A stretch of 22,349 bases of DNA from Streptomyces marianii (GCF_005795905.1 NZ_VAWE01000006.1:1-22349), one strand, 5' to 3'. Numbered from the stretch's first letter, positions 1 to 6,765 are shown. Numbers and translations are program-made. The notes: generated from the letters alone by a model not told the origin.

Positions 1-545
1 GACGAAGTGGCAATTCCCGTGCTGCGCACGGGAATTGAAGAATTCCGCTGCGCTTCATTCTTGCCTTTCTCTGCTGCGCTCCGAAAGACTTCGGGGATTT
101 CCGCTGCGCTCCAATCCCCTCCGGCCGCGCTACGCGCGGGGCTGGCTACGGTGGAAGGGGGCTCGCGCATCACTTCGACTGACTGTGTAACCGTGACGGA
201 AACTCATGACTGCCTGGTCAGAGGAATGTTAACCGCCCCGGACCAGTGCGAGGGGACCAGGGCCCGCAACCCGCCGGACCCGAACCACCAGCACCCGCAG
301 CATACCCACAGACCAGCCACCCCGCAAAGCCTCCAACTCGCCTCCGCCCACACCACCCTGACAGGGCAACAGTCACACACACGACCGGATCCTGAAACCA
401 CCACACGACCACCCCAACCCTGCTACCGTCACAAGACGACCACCCTGCACCACCCACATGCATCACAACTCCGCACTGTGTAGAGCGACCGAAACAAGCG
501 CACCCCCGGCCAGGGGGAGGGAATGGGGAAACCAATGAACGCACC
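1..545. repeat. Left terminal inverted repeat (TIR) of a linear replicon
   Basis: This block is the reverse complement of 21768-22313. I compared the two copies base by base and found three differing bases: a four-C run at 412-415 that is five bases in the right copy (21898-21902), and GG at 508-509 that is AA-equivalent at 21804-21805. Identity stops at base 545, ten bases into a helicase coding sequence. The outer 139 bases fold into telomere-like hairpins. The inner 400 bases (140-534) hold no gene I believe; the long reading frame across them has a low-complexity, unnatural protein composition. Compared with the right copy, the left end lacks the outermost 36 bases, so it is probably incomplete. 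Confidence 0.93.
11..139. other. Left telomeric hairpin array
   Basis: This is the left copy of the hairpin array described at 22175-22337. On this strand the loops read TGC within repeated GCTGCGC motifs; the complementary strand, which is the 3' end strand at this side, reads GCGCAGC. The outermost hairpin with a TAC/GTA loop is missing here because the sequence begins too far in. Confidence 0.8.
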
Positions 546-603
546 GCGAGAACTCCGACCGCATCACACCAAATGCACGGAGCTGTACCAGAGCGCGAGA
601 TAA
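535..603 (+). pseudogene. Decayed 5' end of the ttrA-like helicase gene
   Basis: The TIR carries the ribosome binding region and start of the right-end helicase gene into the left end. The ATG at 535 (with an upstream in-frame ATG at 523) opens a frame that reads MNAPRELRPHHTK and stops at 601-603 after 22 residues. The intact right-end gene reads MNAPRTLFPHQVE. Weak similarity therefore continues some 25-30 bases past the point where exact identity ends. This looks like the stump of a second helicase copy, or the trace of the recombination that set the TIR boundary. It is not expected to give a functional product. Confidence 0.6.
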
Positions 604-692
604 GTGAATCTCTTAGGCATGAGATTTGAGCCGGGATTTCGCTATTTGCTTTTCGCGGATGACAGAGAGAATATAGATGTAAAAGAGCAATT

Positions 693-724
693 CGGGCCCG
701 GTCGTGAGCGCGCGACCGGGCCCG
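693..724. terminator. 12-bp hairpin upstream of parA
   Basis: CGGGCCCGGTCG (693-704) pairs perfectly with CGACCGGGCCCG (713-724) across an 8-base loop. There is no T-tail. It lies in the 306-base gap between the helicase stump and parA, just after an A/T-rich stretch (650-690). It could end transcription entering from the TIR, or be part of the parA leader. I see no gene in 604-909; frames there on the minus strand are shadows of parA. Confidence 0.45.
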
Positions 725-909
725 CGCGTCATTCCCTCCGAGTCCGCCAGTGACGGCCCGGGAATGACAGCAGCCGGGCGGCTCGTGGTGGGTGGTGGAG
801 GCCAACCAGGTCGCGGAGCGGCGTACCTGCCCGCGGCGGGGGTGTGGCTGGGAGACTGACGGCTCGAACCGAAGTAGCCGCCATGGGTGGCGAAGTGAAC
901 GGAGGAAGC

Positions 910-1659
910 GTGGCCGAGATCCATGTGGTGCTGAACCGCAAGGGTGGGGTGGGCAAGAGCCTGATCTCGCTCAACATGTGCGCGGTGTGCGCCGATGTGC
1001 GGGGCACAAGGGCGGACGGCAAGCCGTACGTGGCGGTGGCGTCCGCCGACCCGCAGGGCACGGCGTTGTGGCGGGCGGCGCAGCTTGAGGAGCTGCCGTT
1101 CGACGTCCTGGACATCTCTGAGGACGTCGAGAACATCGGGCATCTCAAGTCGCTGCCGTACGCGCACATCTTCGTGGACACCCCGGGATGGGCGGAGATC
1201 AACCCGGAGACGACGGGGCGTGACCCTCTGGGGGATGACCGGTACGGGCAGATCTTGCGGTCGCTGCTGGAGCAAGCGGACGACGTGATCGTGCCGATGC
1301 TGACGGAACAGGACTGCTTCGAGCCGACGTGGCAGACGATCGAGTGGGTGGTGAAGCCCCGCCGTATCCCGTTCCAGGTGGTCATCAACAACTGGCCGCC
1401 GGCCGAGGGACAGGCGTACGTGGACGGCACCCGGGCGTGGTGTGAGCAGCGCGGCTATCCGGTCGCTCAGACGGTGATCCGCCGGTACCGCGTCCACACC
1501 AACGCCAAGCGGGTCGTCACCCAGTACCACAACAACCGTGTGGAGCTTCAGGCTCGGGAGGACTTCTATCGCTTCGCGCTCGAACACGGGCTGCGTGGCG
1601 CGGATGAGCGCGTCGGCCGGATCGGCGGGCAGGCGCGAGCGGCGGAGGTTGAGGCGTGA
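910..1659 (+). CDS. parA: ParA-type partition ATPase
   Basis: The product is a 249-residue ParA/Soj-family ATPase that should drive plasmid segregation by ATP-dependent DNA binding. The deviant Walker A motif KGGVGKS is at residues 11-17, with the signature lysine K11. A switch-like SADPQGT follows near residue 47 and the Walker B-type FVDTPGW near residue 90. I chose GTG at 910 because a perfect GGAGG sits at 901-905 and the protein then starts directly in strand 1 (VAEIHVVLN), as is usual for small plasmid ParA proteins. An in-frame ATG at 883 has no good ribosome site. There is no N-terminal helix-turn-helix domain, so autoregulation is more likely done by the next gene product. The stop codon overlaps the ATG of the downstream gene by one base, showing a two-gene operon. 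Confidence 0.9.
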   Translation: MAEIHVVLNRKGGVGKSLISLNMCAVCADVRGTRADGKPYVAVASADPQGTALWRAAQLEELPFDVLDISEDVENIGHLKSLPYAHIFVDTPGWAEINPETTGRDPLGDDRYGQILRSLLEQADDVIVPMLTEQDCFEPTWQTIEWVVKPRRIPFQVVINNWPPAEGQAYVDGTRAWCEQRGYPVAQTVIRRYRVHTNAKRVVTQYHNNRVELQAREDFYRFALEHGLRGADERVGRIGGQARAAEVEA

Positions 1660-2510
1660 TGGGCGGCGCCCGTACGAGCATCGCCGAACAGATCGCGGCG
1701 ACGAAGGCCGGCACCGACGTCGAGCCGAGCAAGCGGACCGTCCAACCTCGACAGCCTTCCGGGCCTTCACAGCCTTCCCAGGCCACGCGTTCTCGTCAGG
1801 GAGAAGAAGAGACGGGCCGTCTTCTGAGCCAACTGCCGCCGGGGATGACAGTGTTCGTTCCGCCCGGATCAGCGGACCCGGCGGAGCGGCTGTCCTATTG
1901 CGAAGGCGCGATTCTGGAGGCGGATCGTCAGACCGAGCTGGCCACTGAGCGGATCACCCAGCAGTACCTGTTGTGGGTGGGGGAGCCGTATCGGATCGTG
2001 CGCGATGAGGAGCTGTTCCGGCTGGCCGGCTACCCCACGTTCGACGCATGGGGAAAGGCCCTCAACGGGCGTAGCGGGGACTACATGAACAAGGTCATCC
2101 GTGTCGGACCGGTCGTGCACGCGCTGGCACCGATCACCCGCCGACAGCTCAAGGAAGACCCGCTACGCCCGCTGGTATCGGTTCAACGGGACCACGGTGA
2201 CGACGCCGTGCGCGAGTGCTGGAAGGCCGCAGAGGCTGCCGGGGAACTGACCAAGCGGGGACTACTGGCCGCCGCAATCAAGTGCGGATACAGGGTGACC
2301 CTTGAGCCCGCCGCTCCAGCCACGCCGACACGTCCGCGGCTGGAGCCCTCAAGCGTGCTGAACGTCAGTAAGCTCCGCCGCCTGGGCGCCACCGACCCAA
2401 CCCAGGCCCTGGCCCTATGCCGGACGCTACGCGAGGACCTGGACCGCCTTGAACGTGACCTTGCCCAGGCCCACCCGGCCGAGGGCGAGGGCGAGGGCGA
2501 CGACGCGTAG
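1659..2510 (+). CDS. ParB-like partner of ParA (candidate centromere-binding protein)
   Basis: This 283-residue protein is translationally coupled to parA (TGATG overlap); a GTG at 1656 is a possible alternative start. I do not recognise a canonical ParB/Srx box, so the call rests mainly on position. The N-terminal 60 residues are rich in Ser, Pro, Gln and Arg and probably disordered, which is common in ParB-like proteins that contact ParA. A helical core follows (residues about 75-220), including a stretch around PTFDAWGKALNGRSGDYMNK that could hold a helix-turn-helix. The tail (about 235-283) is a predicted coiled coil with heptad-like Leu/Arg spacing and an acidic end. Codons 51-55 contain a copy of the palindrome found downstream at 2701-2750, a possible binding site inside its own gene. 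Confidence 0.6.
   Translation: MGGARTSIAEQIAATKAGTDVEPSKRTVQPRQPSGPSQPSQATRSRQGEEETGRLLSQLPPGMTVFVPPGSADPAERLSYCEGAILEADRQTELATERITQQYLLWVGEPYRIVRDEELFRLAGYPTFDAWGKALNGRSGDYMNKVIRVGPVVHALAPITRRQLKEDPLRPLVSVQRDHGDDAVRECWKAAEAAGELTKRGLLAAAIKCGYRVTLEPAAPATPTRPRLEPSSVLNVSKLRRLGATDPTQALALCRTLREDLDRLERDLAQAHPAEGEGEGDDA
1810..1822. promoter_or_regulatory. Intragenic copy of the partition palindrome
   Basis: AGACGGGCCGTCT is an odd-centred palindrome identical to the core of the two sites at 2701-2715 and 2731-2749. It lies inside the parB-like gene. Three matching cores around one partition operon are more than I would expect by chance. Confidence 0.45.
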
Positions 2511-2527
2511 TAGCGGTCAGCTCCATC

Positions 2528-2579
2528 ACACACGGGAGTCCCGGAATCTGTGGGTTCAGATTCCGGGACTCCCGTGTGT
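2528..2579. terminator. 23-bp perfect hairpin after the partition operon
   Basis: The arms 2528-2550 and 2557-2579 are perfect reverse complements over 23 bp with a 6-base TGGGTT loop, starting 17 bases after the parB-like stop. There is no T-run, as is common for Streptomyces terminators. It lies between the partition operon and the converging tpg gene, so a bidirectional terminator is the simplest reading. A protein-binding or recombination site is an alternative. Confidence 0.65.
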
Positions 2580-2700
2580 CGTGTATGCCGCAGGTCGCGG
2601 GGCGCGGACCCGGGTCGGTCGGCCCCGCCCGGCATAGGCGGGGGCGTCTTCCAGGCCGCATGCGCCTTCGCTGTCCGCCCCCCAGCGCCGCCCGGCTTGG

Positions 2701-2766
2701 AAGACGGCCCGTCTTTTCGTCGGAGCGAGGAAAAGACGGGCCGTCTTTTCGTCACAGTGACGAAAA
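2701..2766. promoter_or_regulatory. Overlapping palindromes, candidate centromere (parS-like) site
   Basis: Three palindromes are packed into 66 bases. AAGACGGCCCGTCTT is at 2701-2715. AAAAGACGGGCCGTCTTTT is at 2731-2749, with one more pairing base on each side. TTTTCGTCAC and GTGACGAAAA mirror each other around base 2756. The arms also pair between sites: CCCGTCTTTTC at 2708-2718 is the reverse complement of GAAAAGACGGG at 2730-2740. The core also occurs at 1810-1822 in the parB-like gene. Repeated palindromes just downstream of a parA operon are typical of plasmid centromeres. Confidence 0.6.
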
Positions 2767-3158
2767 TCGATGAACTGCCGAGACTGTGCGGTCCTCACCG
2801 CGCGGTCTCCGCCCGGCCAGCCGGCAGGGGCAGCCCCGCACGCGCCGGCGGGATCGATCGCAGATCGGAGCTCGGGTACGGAGCGGCCCGGTGGTACTGC
2901 CCCCAGAGCGCTGGGCACCGGGCCTGACTCGTACGCTCCATACCGGCACGAGCTGCCGACGACCCTATACGGGTCTCTGATCCTGCGCGGCTCGGCCCAA
3001 GAGGTACATATACCGGTGCGAGCAAATTCCGTTGGCCGCATCTCATGGAACGCGCCGCTGACATTCTTCGGTGCGCGCTCAATGACCAACTCTCATGCTC
3101 ACTGGCCAATTGAAGCGCTCAATCACAAATGTTCAGGTCAAGCGCGGGAACGTCCGTC
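2767..3158. other. Non-coding gap between the partition operon and tpg
   Basis: No frame here has a convincing start or natural protein composition. I see a short inverted repeat, GACCC-TATAC-GGGTC (around 2960-2975), and two similar strings, ATACCGGCACGAG near 2940 and ATACCGGTGCGAG near 3010, of unknown meaning. The last 150 bases before the tpg stop are noticeably less GC-rich than their surroundings. Confidence 0.4.
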
Positions 3159-3716
3159 TTATTCCAGGTCGAATTCCAAGTAGTCGATATCTGTGAATTC
3201 CACATCCAGGCCCTGAGCACGTCGGCCGCCGTCGCGGAAGTACACCTCCCCCAGGGCCTCCGCGGTGATCTGCTGGAGCTGCTGTTCGGTGGCGCCGGCC
3301 TGCTGGGCCTCGAAGAGGCGGGCGGCGTGCTGAGGGGGCAGGGCGAGTGTGAGGCGGCGTAGTCGTGCGTCGTCGGTGGTGCCGGGGGCGGCTGTGAAGC
3401 CGAACCGGGCGCGGGTGTCGATGATGATGCCGCCGGTGGTGGCCGCCTGCTTCTTCGCACGGTCACGTACACGGGGCTGCCAGCGCTGGCGTACCTCGCC
3501 CGCCAGGCGCTGCGCGAGCTTTGGGCGGGGCTTGACGATCTCTCCCTTCACGTAGCGCTCAACAGTGCGTTGGCTGACGCCCAGGAGCTGCGCCACCGCT
3601 CGGGTGCCCTTCTCCTGCTTGACGAGGTAACGCATCTGCGCCGGCGCGGACTTGGGGATGGGCTGGGTGAACGTCTTCTCAACTGCCGTGTTGAGGCTGT
3701 CGCCGAGGATGCCCAC
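3159..3716 (-). CDS. tpg: Telomere terminal protein Tpg
   Basis: The 185-residue product closely matches what I remember of Streptomyces Tpg, the protein linked covalently to the 5' ends of linear replicons and used as primer to fill in the 3' overhang. Length agrees with the family (about 184-185 residues). Recognisable blocks are PKSAPAQMRYLVKQEKG near the N-terminus, the helix-turn-helix block LLGVSQRTVERYVKG, ATTGGIIIDTRARFGFTAAPG in the centre, and the C-terminal EVYFRDGGRRAQGLDVEFTDIDY. I chose GTG at 3716 because AAGGAG lies just upstream and the protein then begins VGILGDSL; the longer frame to 3872 adds only proline-rich residues. It lies 180 bases after the replication-initiator gene on the same strand and may share its transcript. 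In most linear replicons tpg follows tap, which is not seen here. Confidence 0.93.
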   Translation of the reverse strand: MGILGDSLNTAVEKTFTQPIPKSAPAQMRYLVKQEKGTRAVAQLLGVSQRTVERYVKGEIVKPRPKLAQRLAGEVRQRWQPRVRDRAKKQAATTGGIIIDTRARFGFTAAPGTTDDARLRRLTLALPPQHAARLFEAQQAGATEQQLQQITAEALGEVYFRDGGRRAQGLDVEFTDIDYLEFDLE

Positions 3717-3896
3717 GGGTCTCCTTGTCGGTGTTGGGACGGGCGGAGGAATCGGCGTGCAGTCGCCCCAGGGGAGCGCGACCGATCCGCCGAACCGCTG
3801 TGCGGTGATCTGCGGGCCGATCCCGGACCCCCGCGACGGATGGAGGCGCGGGAGCGGCCCGCGGGCGCTCACAGCGGCGTACAGCGGCGTACAGCC

Positions 3897-5549
3897 CTAT
3901 GCGGGGGCCTCCGCTGCCGTTGCTGCCTCAACGGCCGCTGTACGCGCGGCTTCCCACTCCGCGTCAGCAGCAAGCTTGGCCTGCTCGGACGCGAACTTGC
4001 ATGCGCGGCACAGACCAGCCGTCAGCACCGCCCGCCCGCACGGCTTGTCGTTCCATCCCGGGCAGTCGCCGATCTCAGCGGCGGGGGTGGGGACGTCCTC
4101 GCACGGGATGCACCGTGCCCCGGGCGCCACGACCTTCCGGCCGCAGCCGCCCCCGCACAGCGGCTGCGCACCGCCGTTCTGGCACCGGCCGCACAGATCG
4201 GACCCCGGGGCCGCGAGCTGGTCGCACAAGCCGTCATCGCCCTGGCAGTTGCGCAGCTTGCCGTGCCCGGCCACGTCAGCCGCGAGTTTGGCCCGCTTGA
4301 CCGCGTACGAGTCCGGAAGCGCCACTGACGGCTCGTCGGCCGCGTCCTGCTCCGCGCGGCCGGTCTGCGCGGGGATCAGCGCGACGTCTCCGGCCGGGCC
4401 GGCGGCAAGCAGGTCCTTGAGCCGCCGCCCCACCACCGCCGCGACCGTGTGGGTCATCGGCTGCGGCAAGGGCCGGGAGACCAGCGCGTGACGGATCTCC
4501 TGAGGAGTGAACCCCGACGCGAGCATGCCTGTTGCCACCAAGCCTTGATCCCTCAACGACTCGGCGTGGTTGATGGTCCACTCCGGACACTCCGCCGCCA
4601 CCGCGCGCAGCACCAGTACCCCCGGCGACGGATCGACGGCAGACGGCACCCGCCCGGCAGCCTCCCCCCCGTTGCTGCCGCCGTTGTCCGGCGCGGCGTC
4701 AGCCGCTGCCGGTCCCACCACGGAGCCCGCAGCCGGAGTGACGTCCTGGTCCTGGTGCTCGCCTTCCCCGCCGTCCGTCCGTCCCTCCGTCTCGTTCGCG
4801 CACGCGTCATCTACCTGCACGGACGGACGGACGGGGGGAGTGGGGTCTGAGCGGAGAGTATGAGCGGGAGGACTGAACGGGGGTTCGCGATCTTGCAGGT
4901 CAGCGCGGGAATGCGGGCTAGAAATCTGGCCCCGCGGGCTAGAAATCTGGCCCCGCGGGCTAGAAATCTGGCCCGCACCCTCCGGGCTAGAAATCTGGCC
5001 CGCGTCTGCGGCAGCCTGCTCGGCCCGCTTCTTCGCGGCGCGCTCCCGCTCCTTCTTCAGGGCCTGCTCGGCGGCCTCAGCAGCAGGCTTGCGCACCTGA
5101 TCCAGGAGCGCGAACGCGTTGCGCGGGCCGCTGTAACCGGCTCGCGGGAGGTCATTGATCCGGATGCGCAGAGCGGCGCCAGACGCGCTCGCACGGCTGG
5201 ACGTCTTGACCGGCTTGCCCTCGGGAGTGCTGATCAACTTCACGCCGGACAGCTCCGCCAGGAGCGAGCGGATACGCGCCAGGCTTGACGGCTTCACCGG
5301 CTCGCCGTCCTTCACCGGCTTGGCGGGAAGGAGATAGCAGAGCTGGAGAAGGGTGAGCTTGCGGACCGGCCCGTGCTTCTCGATCACCAGGGCCCGCATG
5401 ATCCAGTACAGACGCACGGCGCTGTCTCGCAGCTGAGGACACAGCGGGATCCAGTCGTGGAGCTGGCTGGTGTAGAGCCCGTCGTTGTCCGGGGCGTACA
5501 GCTCCGCGCGCTGACTGGTGTCGGAGGTCTCGTCGTACTCGCCGGGCAT
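3897..5549 (-). CDS. Probable replication initiator (Rep) with internal iterons and C-terminal zinc-ribbon modules
   Basis: The product is 550 residues. The N-terminal part (about 10-155) looks like a winged-helix replication-initiator domain of the kind on Streptomyces linear and large circular plasmids (LYTSQLHDWIPLCPQLRDSA). A charged coiled-coil stretch follows (about 155-182), then residues 183-213, translated from four DNA iterons as repeated GQISSP units, a long acidic and proline-rich linker, and a second helical domain (about 325-410). The C-terminus (about 435-517) has three Cys4 modules: C-x6-C-x10-C-x2-C, C-x3-C-x10-C-x2-C and C-x7-C-x9-C-x2-C. I chose ATG at 5549 because AAAGGA precedes it; the frame extends to 5612 without a good ribosome site. 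Internal iterons and the tpg neighbour support the Rep call. It does not look like Tap, which begins with an XRE-type helix-turn-helix. The direct repeat ACAGCGGCGT is found twice (3871-3890) just after the stop. Confidence 0.7.
   Translation of the reverse strand: MPGEYDETSDTSQRAELYAPDNDGLYTSQLHDWIPLCPQLRDSAVRLYWIMRALVIEKHGPVRKLTLLQLCYLLPAKPVKDGEPVKPSSLARIRSLLAELSGVKLISTPEGKPVKTSSRASASGAALRIRINDLPRAGYSGPRNAFALLDQVRKPAAEAAEQALKKERERAAKKRAEQAAADAGQISSPEGAGQISSPRGQISSPRGQISSPHSRADLQDREPPFSPPAHTLRSDPTPPVRPSVQVDDACANETEGRTDGGEGEHQDQDVTPAAGSVVGPAAADAAPDNGGSNGGEAAGRVPSAVDPSPGVLVLRAVAAECPEWTINHAESLRDQGLVATGMLASGFTPQEIRHALVSRPLPQPMTHTVAAVVGRRLKDLLAAGPAGDVALIPAQTGRAEQDAADEPSVALPDSYAVKRAKLAADVAGHGKLRNCQGDDGLCDQLAAPGSDLCGRCQNGGAQPLCGGGCGRKVVAPGARCIPCEDVPTPAAEIGDCPGWNDKPCGRAVLTAGLCRACKFASEQAKLAADAEWEAARTAAVEAATAAEAPA
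4915..5001. repeat. Four 18-bp iterons inside the rep gene, candidate replication origin
   Basis: GGGCTAGAAATCTGGCCC occurs exactly at 4915-4932, 4936-4953, 4957-4974 and 4984-5001. Start-to-start spacing is 21, 21 and 27 bases, about two to two and a half helical turns, and always a multiple of three so the rep frame is kept. Each unit is itself an imperfect palindrome (GGGCyAGA / TCTrGCCC). Iterons next to or inside rep genes are the known initiation sites of several Streptomyces plasmids that replicate outward from an internal origin. Confidence 0.82.
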
Positions 5550-5636
5550 CCGGCTGTCCTTTCCGGCCTCCCTCGCGACGTGTCGCGTGGCGGGACGCAC
5601 CCATGGGTACACTCGCCGGAGACCTATGTGGGGTCA

Positions 5637-5686
5637 CCCGCCGCCACTCCGGGATTGCAGTCCCAAGTGGAGCCACGGCGGGTTTT
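5637..5686 (+). terminator. Stem-loop with T-tail upstream of rep, pointing away from it
   Basis: CCCGCCG (5637-5643) pairs with CGGCGGG (5676-5682). Inside it CCACT pairs with AGTGG and GGGA with TCCC, giving a nested, slightly bulged stem. TTTT and a second T-run follow on the plus strand. Read on this strand it is a plausible factor-independent terminator, yet no plus-strand gene precedes it. It could end an antisense RNA running against the start of rep, or be a structure in the rep promoter region. Confidence 0.4.
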
Positions 5687-5778
5687 AACTTTTCGTGCAG
5701 GTGACCTTACGCCCCGTGCGTGAGTAGTTGGGTCGGTGGTGACCGCGGTGACCGTGGTCAGCGGGGCAGGTGCGGCGC

Positions 5779-5985
5779 TCAGTCCCCCGCCGACTCGCCT
5801 CCGCGCAGGATGCTGAGGATCTCGTCCAACACTTCCTGTTGCCGCTCCTGGCCCTTCTCCAGCCGGTCGAGCGACGCGGTGTGGTTGGCCAGAGCAATGG
5901 TGTGCTCGGTCTGCTTGTCGATCACCCGCTGCAACTTTTCGTTCAGAAGCCGGGCCATCTCCTGGCTGACGGGGTCCTCAGGCAT
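5779..5985 (-). CDS. Small coiled-coil protein of unknown function
   Basis: The 68-residue product is almost entirely helical and charged, with heptad-like spacing of Leu, Ile and Val through residues 8-60 (EMARLLNEKLQRVIDKQ and the following part). It starts at ATG 5985 with AAGGAG eight bases upstream and overlaps the end of the helix-turn-helix gene by 8 bases, so the two form one minus-strand operon. The arrangement, a DNA-binding protein followed by a small helical partner, is also seen in plasmid copy-control, partition-accessory and toxin-antitoxin modules. No motif allows a choice between these. Confidence 0.65.
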   Translation of the reverse strand: MPEDPVSQEMARLLNEKLQRVIDKQTEHTIALANHTASLDRLEKGQERQQEVLDEILSILRGGESAGD

Positions 5986-6253
5986 CGGACTGCTCCTTGG
6001 TCTTTCGGGCCGAGCGTTTGGCCCGGACCTCGATCCCTGCCTGGCCGAGCCAGTCGTACAACGTCGACGGGCTGATACTCGCCAGCTCTCGGACGCGGCC
6101 TCGGGGTGCGCCAGTGCGGACTGCTTCAGTGACCGCCTCGCGCAGCATCCCGACGGCTCGTTCCAGCGCTGCCTCTGCCTCAGCGCGTTCGTGCGCCGCA
6201 GCGACAACAGAGCGCAGGGCTGCTAGCTGTCTTTCCTCTGGAAGTTCGGTCAC
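5978..6253 (-). CDS. Small helix-turn-helix DNA-binding protein
   Basis: The 91-residue product has a long N-terminal helix rich in Ala and Glu (about 10-50) and a helix-turn-helix near its C-terminus (RVRELASISPSTLYDWLGQA, about 56-75) followed by a basic tail. I chose GTG 6253 because TATGAT, a good -10 box, ends six bases upstream, which would give a leaderless mRNA; there is no ribosome site. GTG at 6274 is an alternative. The promoter region holds repeated ACGGYGCCGT palindromes, so autoregulation is likely. It lies between the rep gene and the small-gene/transfer region, transcribed towards rep. Confidence 0.65.
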   Translation of the reverse strand: MTELPEERQLAALRSVVAAAHERAEAEAALERAVGMLREAVTEAVRTGAPRGRVRELASISPSTLYDWLGQAGIEVRAKRSARKTKEQSDA

Positions 6254-6272
6254 GACAGGATCATACCTGAGC

Positions 6273-6302
6273 ACGGCGCCGTAACCATATTTACGGTGCC
6301 GT
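6273..6302. promoter_or_regulatory. Paired operator-like palindromes in a divergent promoter
   Basis: ACGGCGCCGT (6273-6282) is a perfect palindrome and ACGGTGCCGT (6293-6302) a near-perfect copy, exactly 20 bases apart, so on the same face of the helix. A half-site ACGGTCGT follows at 6314. They lie just upstream of the -10 box of the minus-strand helix-turn-helix gene, with a plus-strand gene on the other side. Confidence 0.55.
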
Positions 6303-6333
6303 ATTTTTGAGGTACGGTCGTAGACAGCAAGAC

Positions 6334-6368
6334 GGCCCTGACGGGTGGTGGAACACCGCGTCAGGGCC
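6334..6368. promoter_or_regulatory. Hairpin in the leader of the small plus-strand genes
   Basis: GGCCCTGACG (6334-6343) pairs with CGTCAGGGCC (6359-6368), and GGTG/CACC (6347-6350 with 6354-6357) extends the fold inside. It lies 38 bases before the ATG at 6407, so it may be a leader structure, or a terminator of transcription from the region before it. Confidence 0.4.
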
Positions 6369-6406
6369 TTGACCACCCGCCTACGTACATAGGAGGGCGA
6401 TCCGTC

Positions 6407-6598
6407 ATGGATCGTATCGCCACGCCCCCGTGCGTGATGACCATGGTCCGGCTGTCTGCCGGCCTTACCGCTGTCGTCGAGCGCCAGGAGCGCGAGGACG
6501 AGCGGCACGACTACGAGCCCGAGCCCGGCCCTGTGATGGTTCCCCGCCCCCGCCCGGCTGTGGGCGCGGTGCCGGCTTCCTCGAGGGGCGGTCGGTGA
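6407..6598 (+). CDS. Small hypothetical protein
   Basis: A 63-residue frame begins at ATG 6407 with AGGAGG (6391-6396) upstream and ends in a TGA that overlaps the next ATG. The product has an acidic middle (ERQEREDERHDYEPEPG) and a Pro/Arg/Val tail. No family is recognised. The good ribosome site and the stop/start overlap are the evidence that it is translated. Confidence 0.55.
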   Translation: MDRIATPPCVMTMVRLSAGLTAVVERQEREDERHDYEPEPGPVMVPRPRPAVGAVPASSRGGR

Positions 6599-6765
6599 TG
6601 AGCGACGCTGACCGGCAGGCTGCCGCAGCCGCTATGGAGACCGCCCGCGCCGTTGCCGCGCAGGCCGCCCGAGAGGCCGCTGAAGCCGCCGCCCGCATAC
6701 GGGAAACCACCGAGGCCGCAATCGCGCACGCTGCCGCGGCAACGGCTCACCTCGCCTCCCGCTGA
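6598..6765 (+). CDS. Small alanine-rich helical protein
   Basis: The 55-residue product overlaps the preceding stop by one base (TGATG) and is probably translated by coupling. It is nearly all Ala, Glu, Arg and Thr (AAAAAMETARAVAAQAAREA), a single long amphipathic helix. Similar small Ala-rich proteins are frequent on Streptomyces plasmids. The function is unknown. Confidence 0.5.
   Translation: MSDADRQAAAAAMETARAVAAQAAREAAEAAARIRETTEAAIAHAAAATAHLASR

Noticed and set aside
7..483. Long open frame across the left TIR and its counterpart on the right (21522-22307)
   Set aside because: The protein has a strongly biased Thr/Pro/His/Gln composition, crosses the telomere hairpins, and the copies are split by an indel. 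It looks like a by-product of the TIR sequence.
613..1770. 385-codon minus-strand frame
   Set aside because: It is antisense to parA over its whole useful length, is Arg-rich, and has no ribosome site. parA has clear motifs.
2550..2927. Small plus-strand gene after the partition operon
   Set aside because: The frame starts inside the 23-bp hairpin, runs through the palindrome cluster, and has no ribosome site.
4913..5003. CRISPR array
   Set aside because: Repeats are 18 bp with 3-9 base gaps, inside a coding frame, and there are no cas genes. This is an iteron array.
3897..5549. Reading the gene upstream of tpg as tap
   Set aside because: There is no N-terminal XRE domain and the length is shorter than the roughly 740 residues I remember for Tap. 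Iterons and Cys modules point to Rep.
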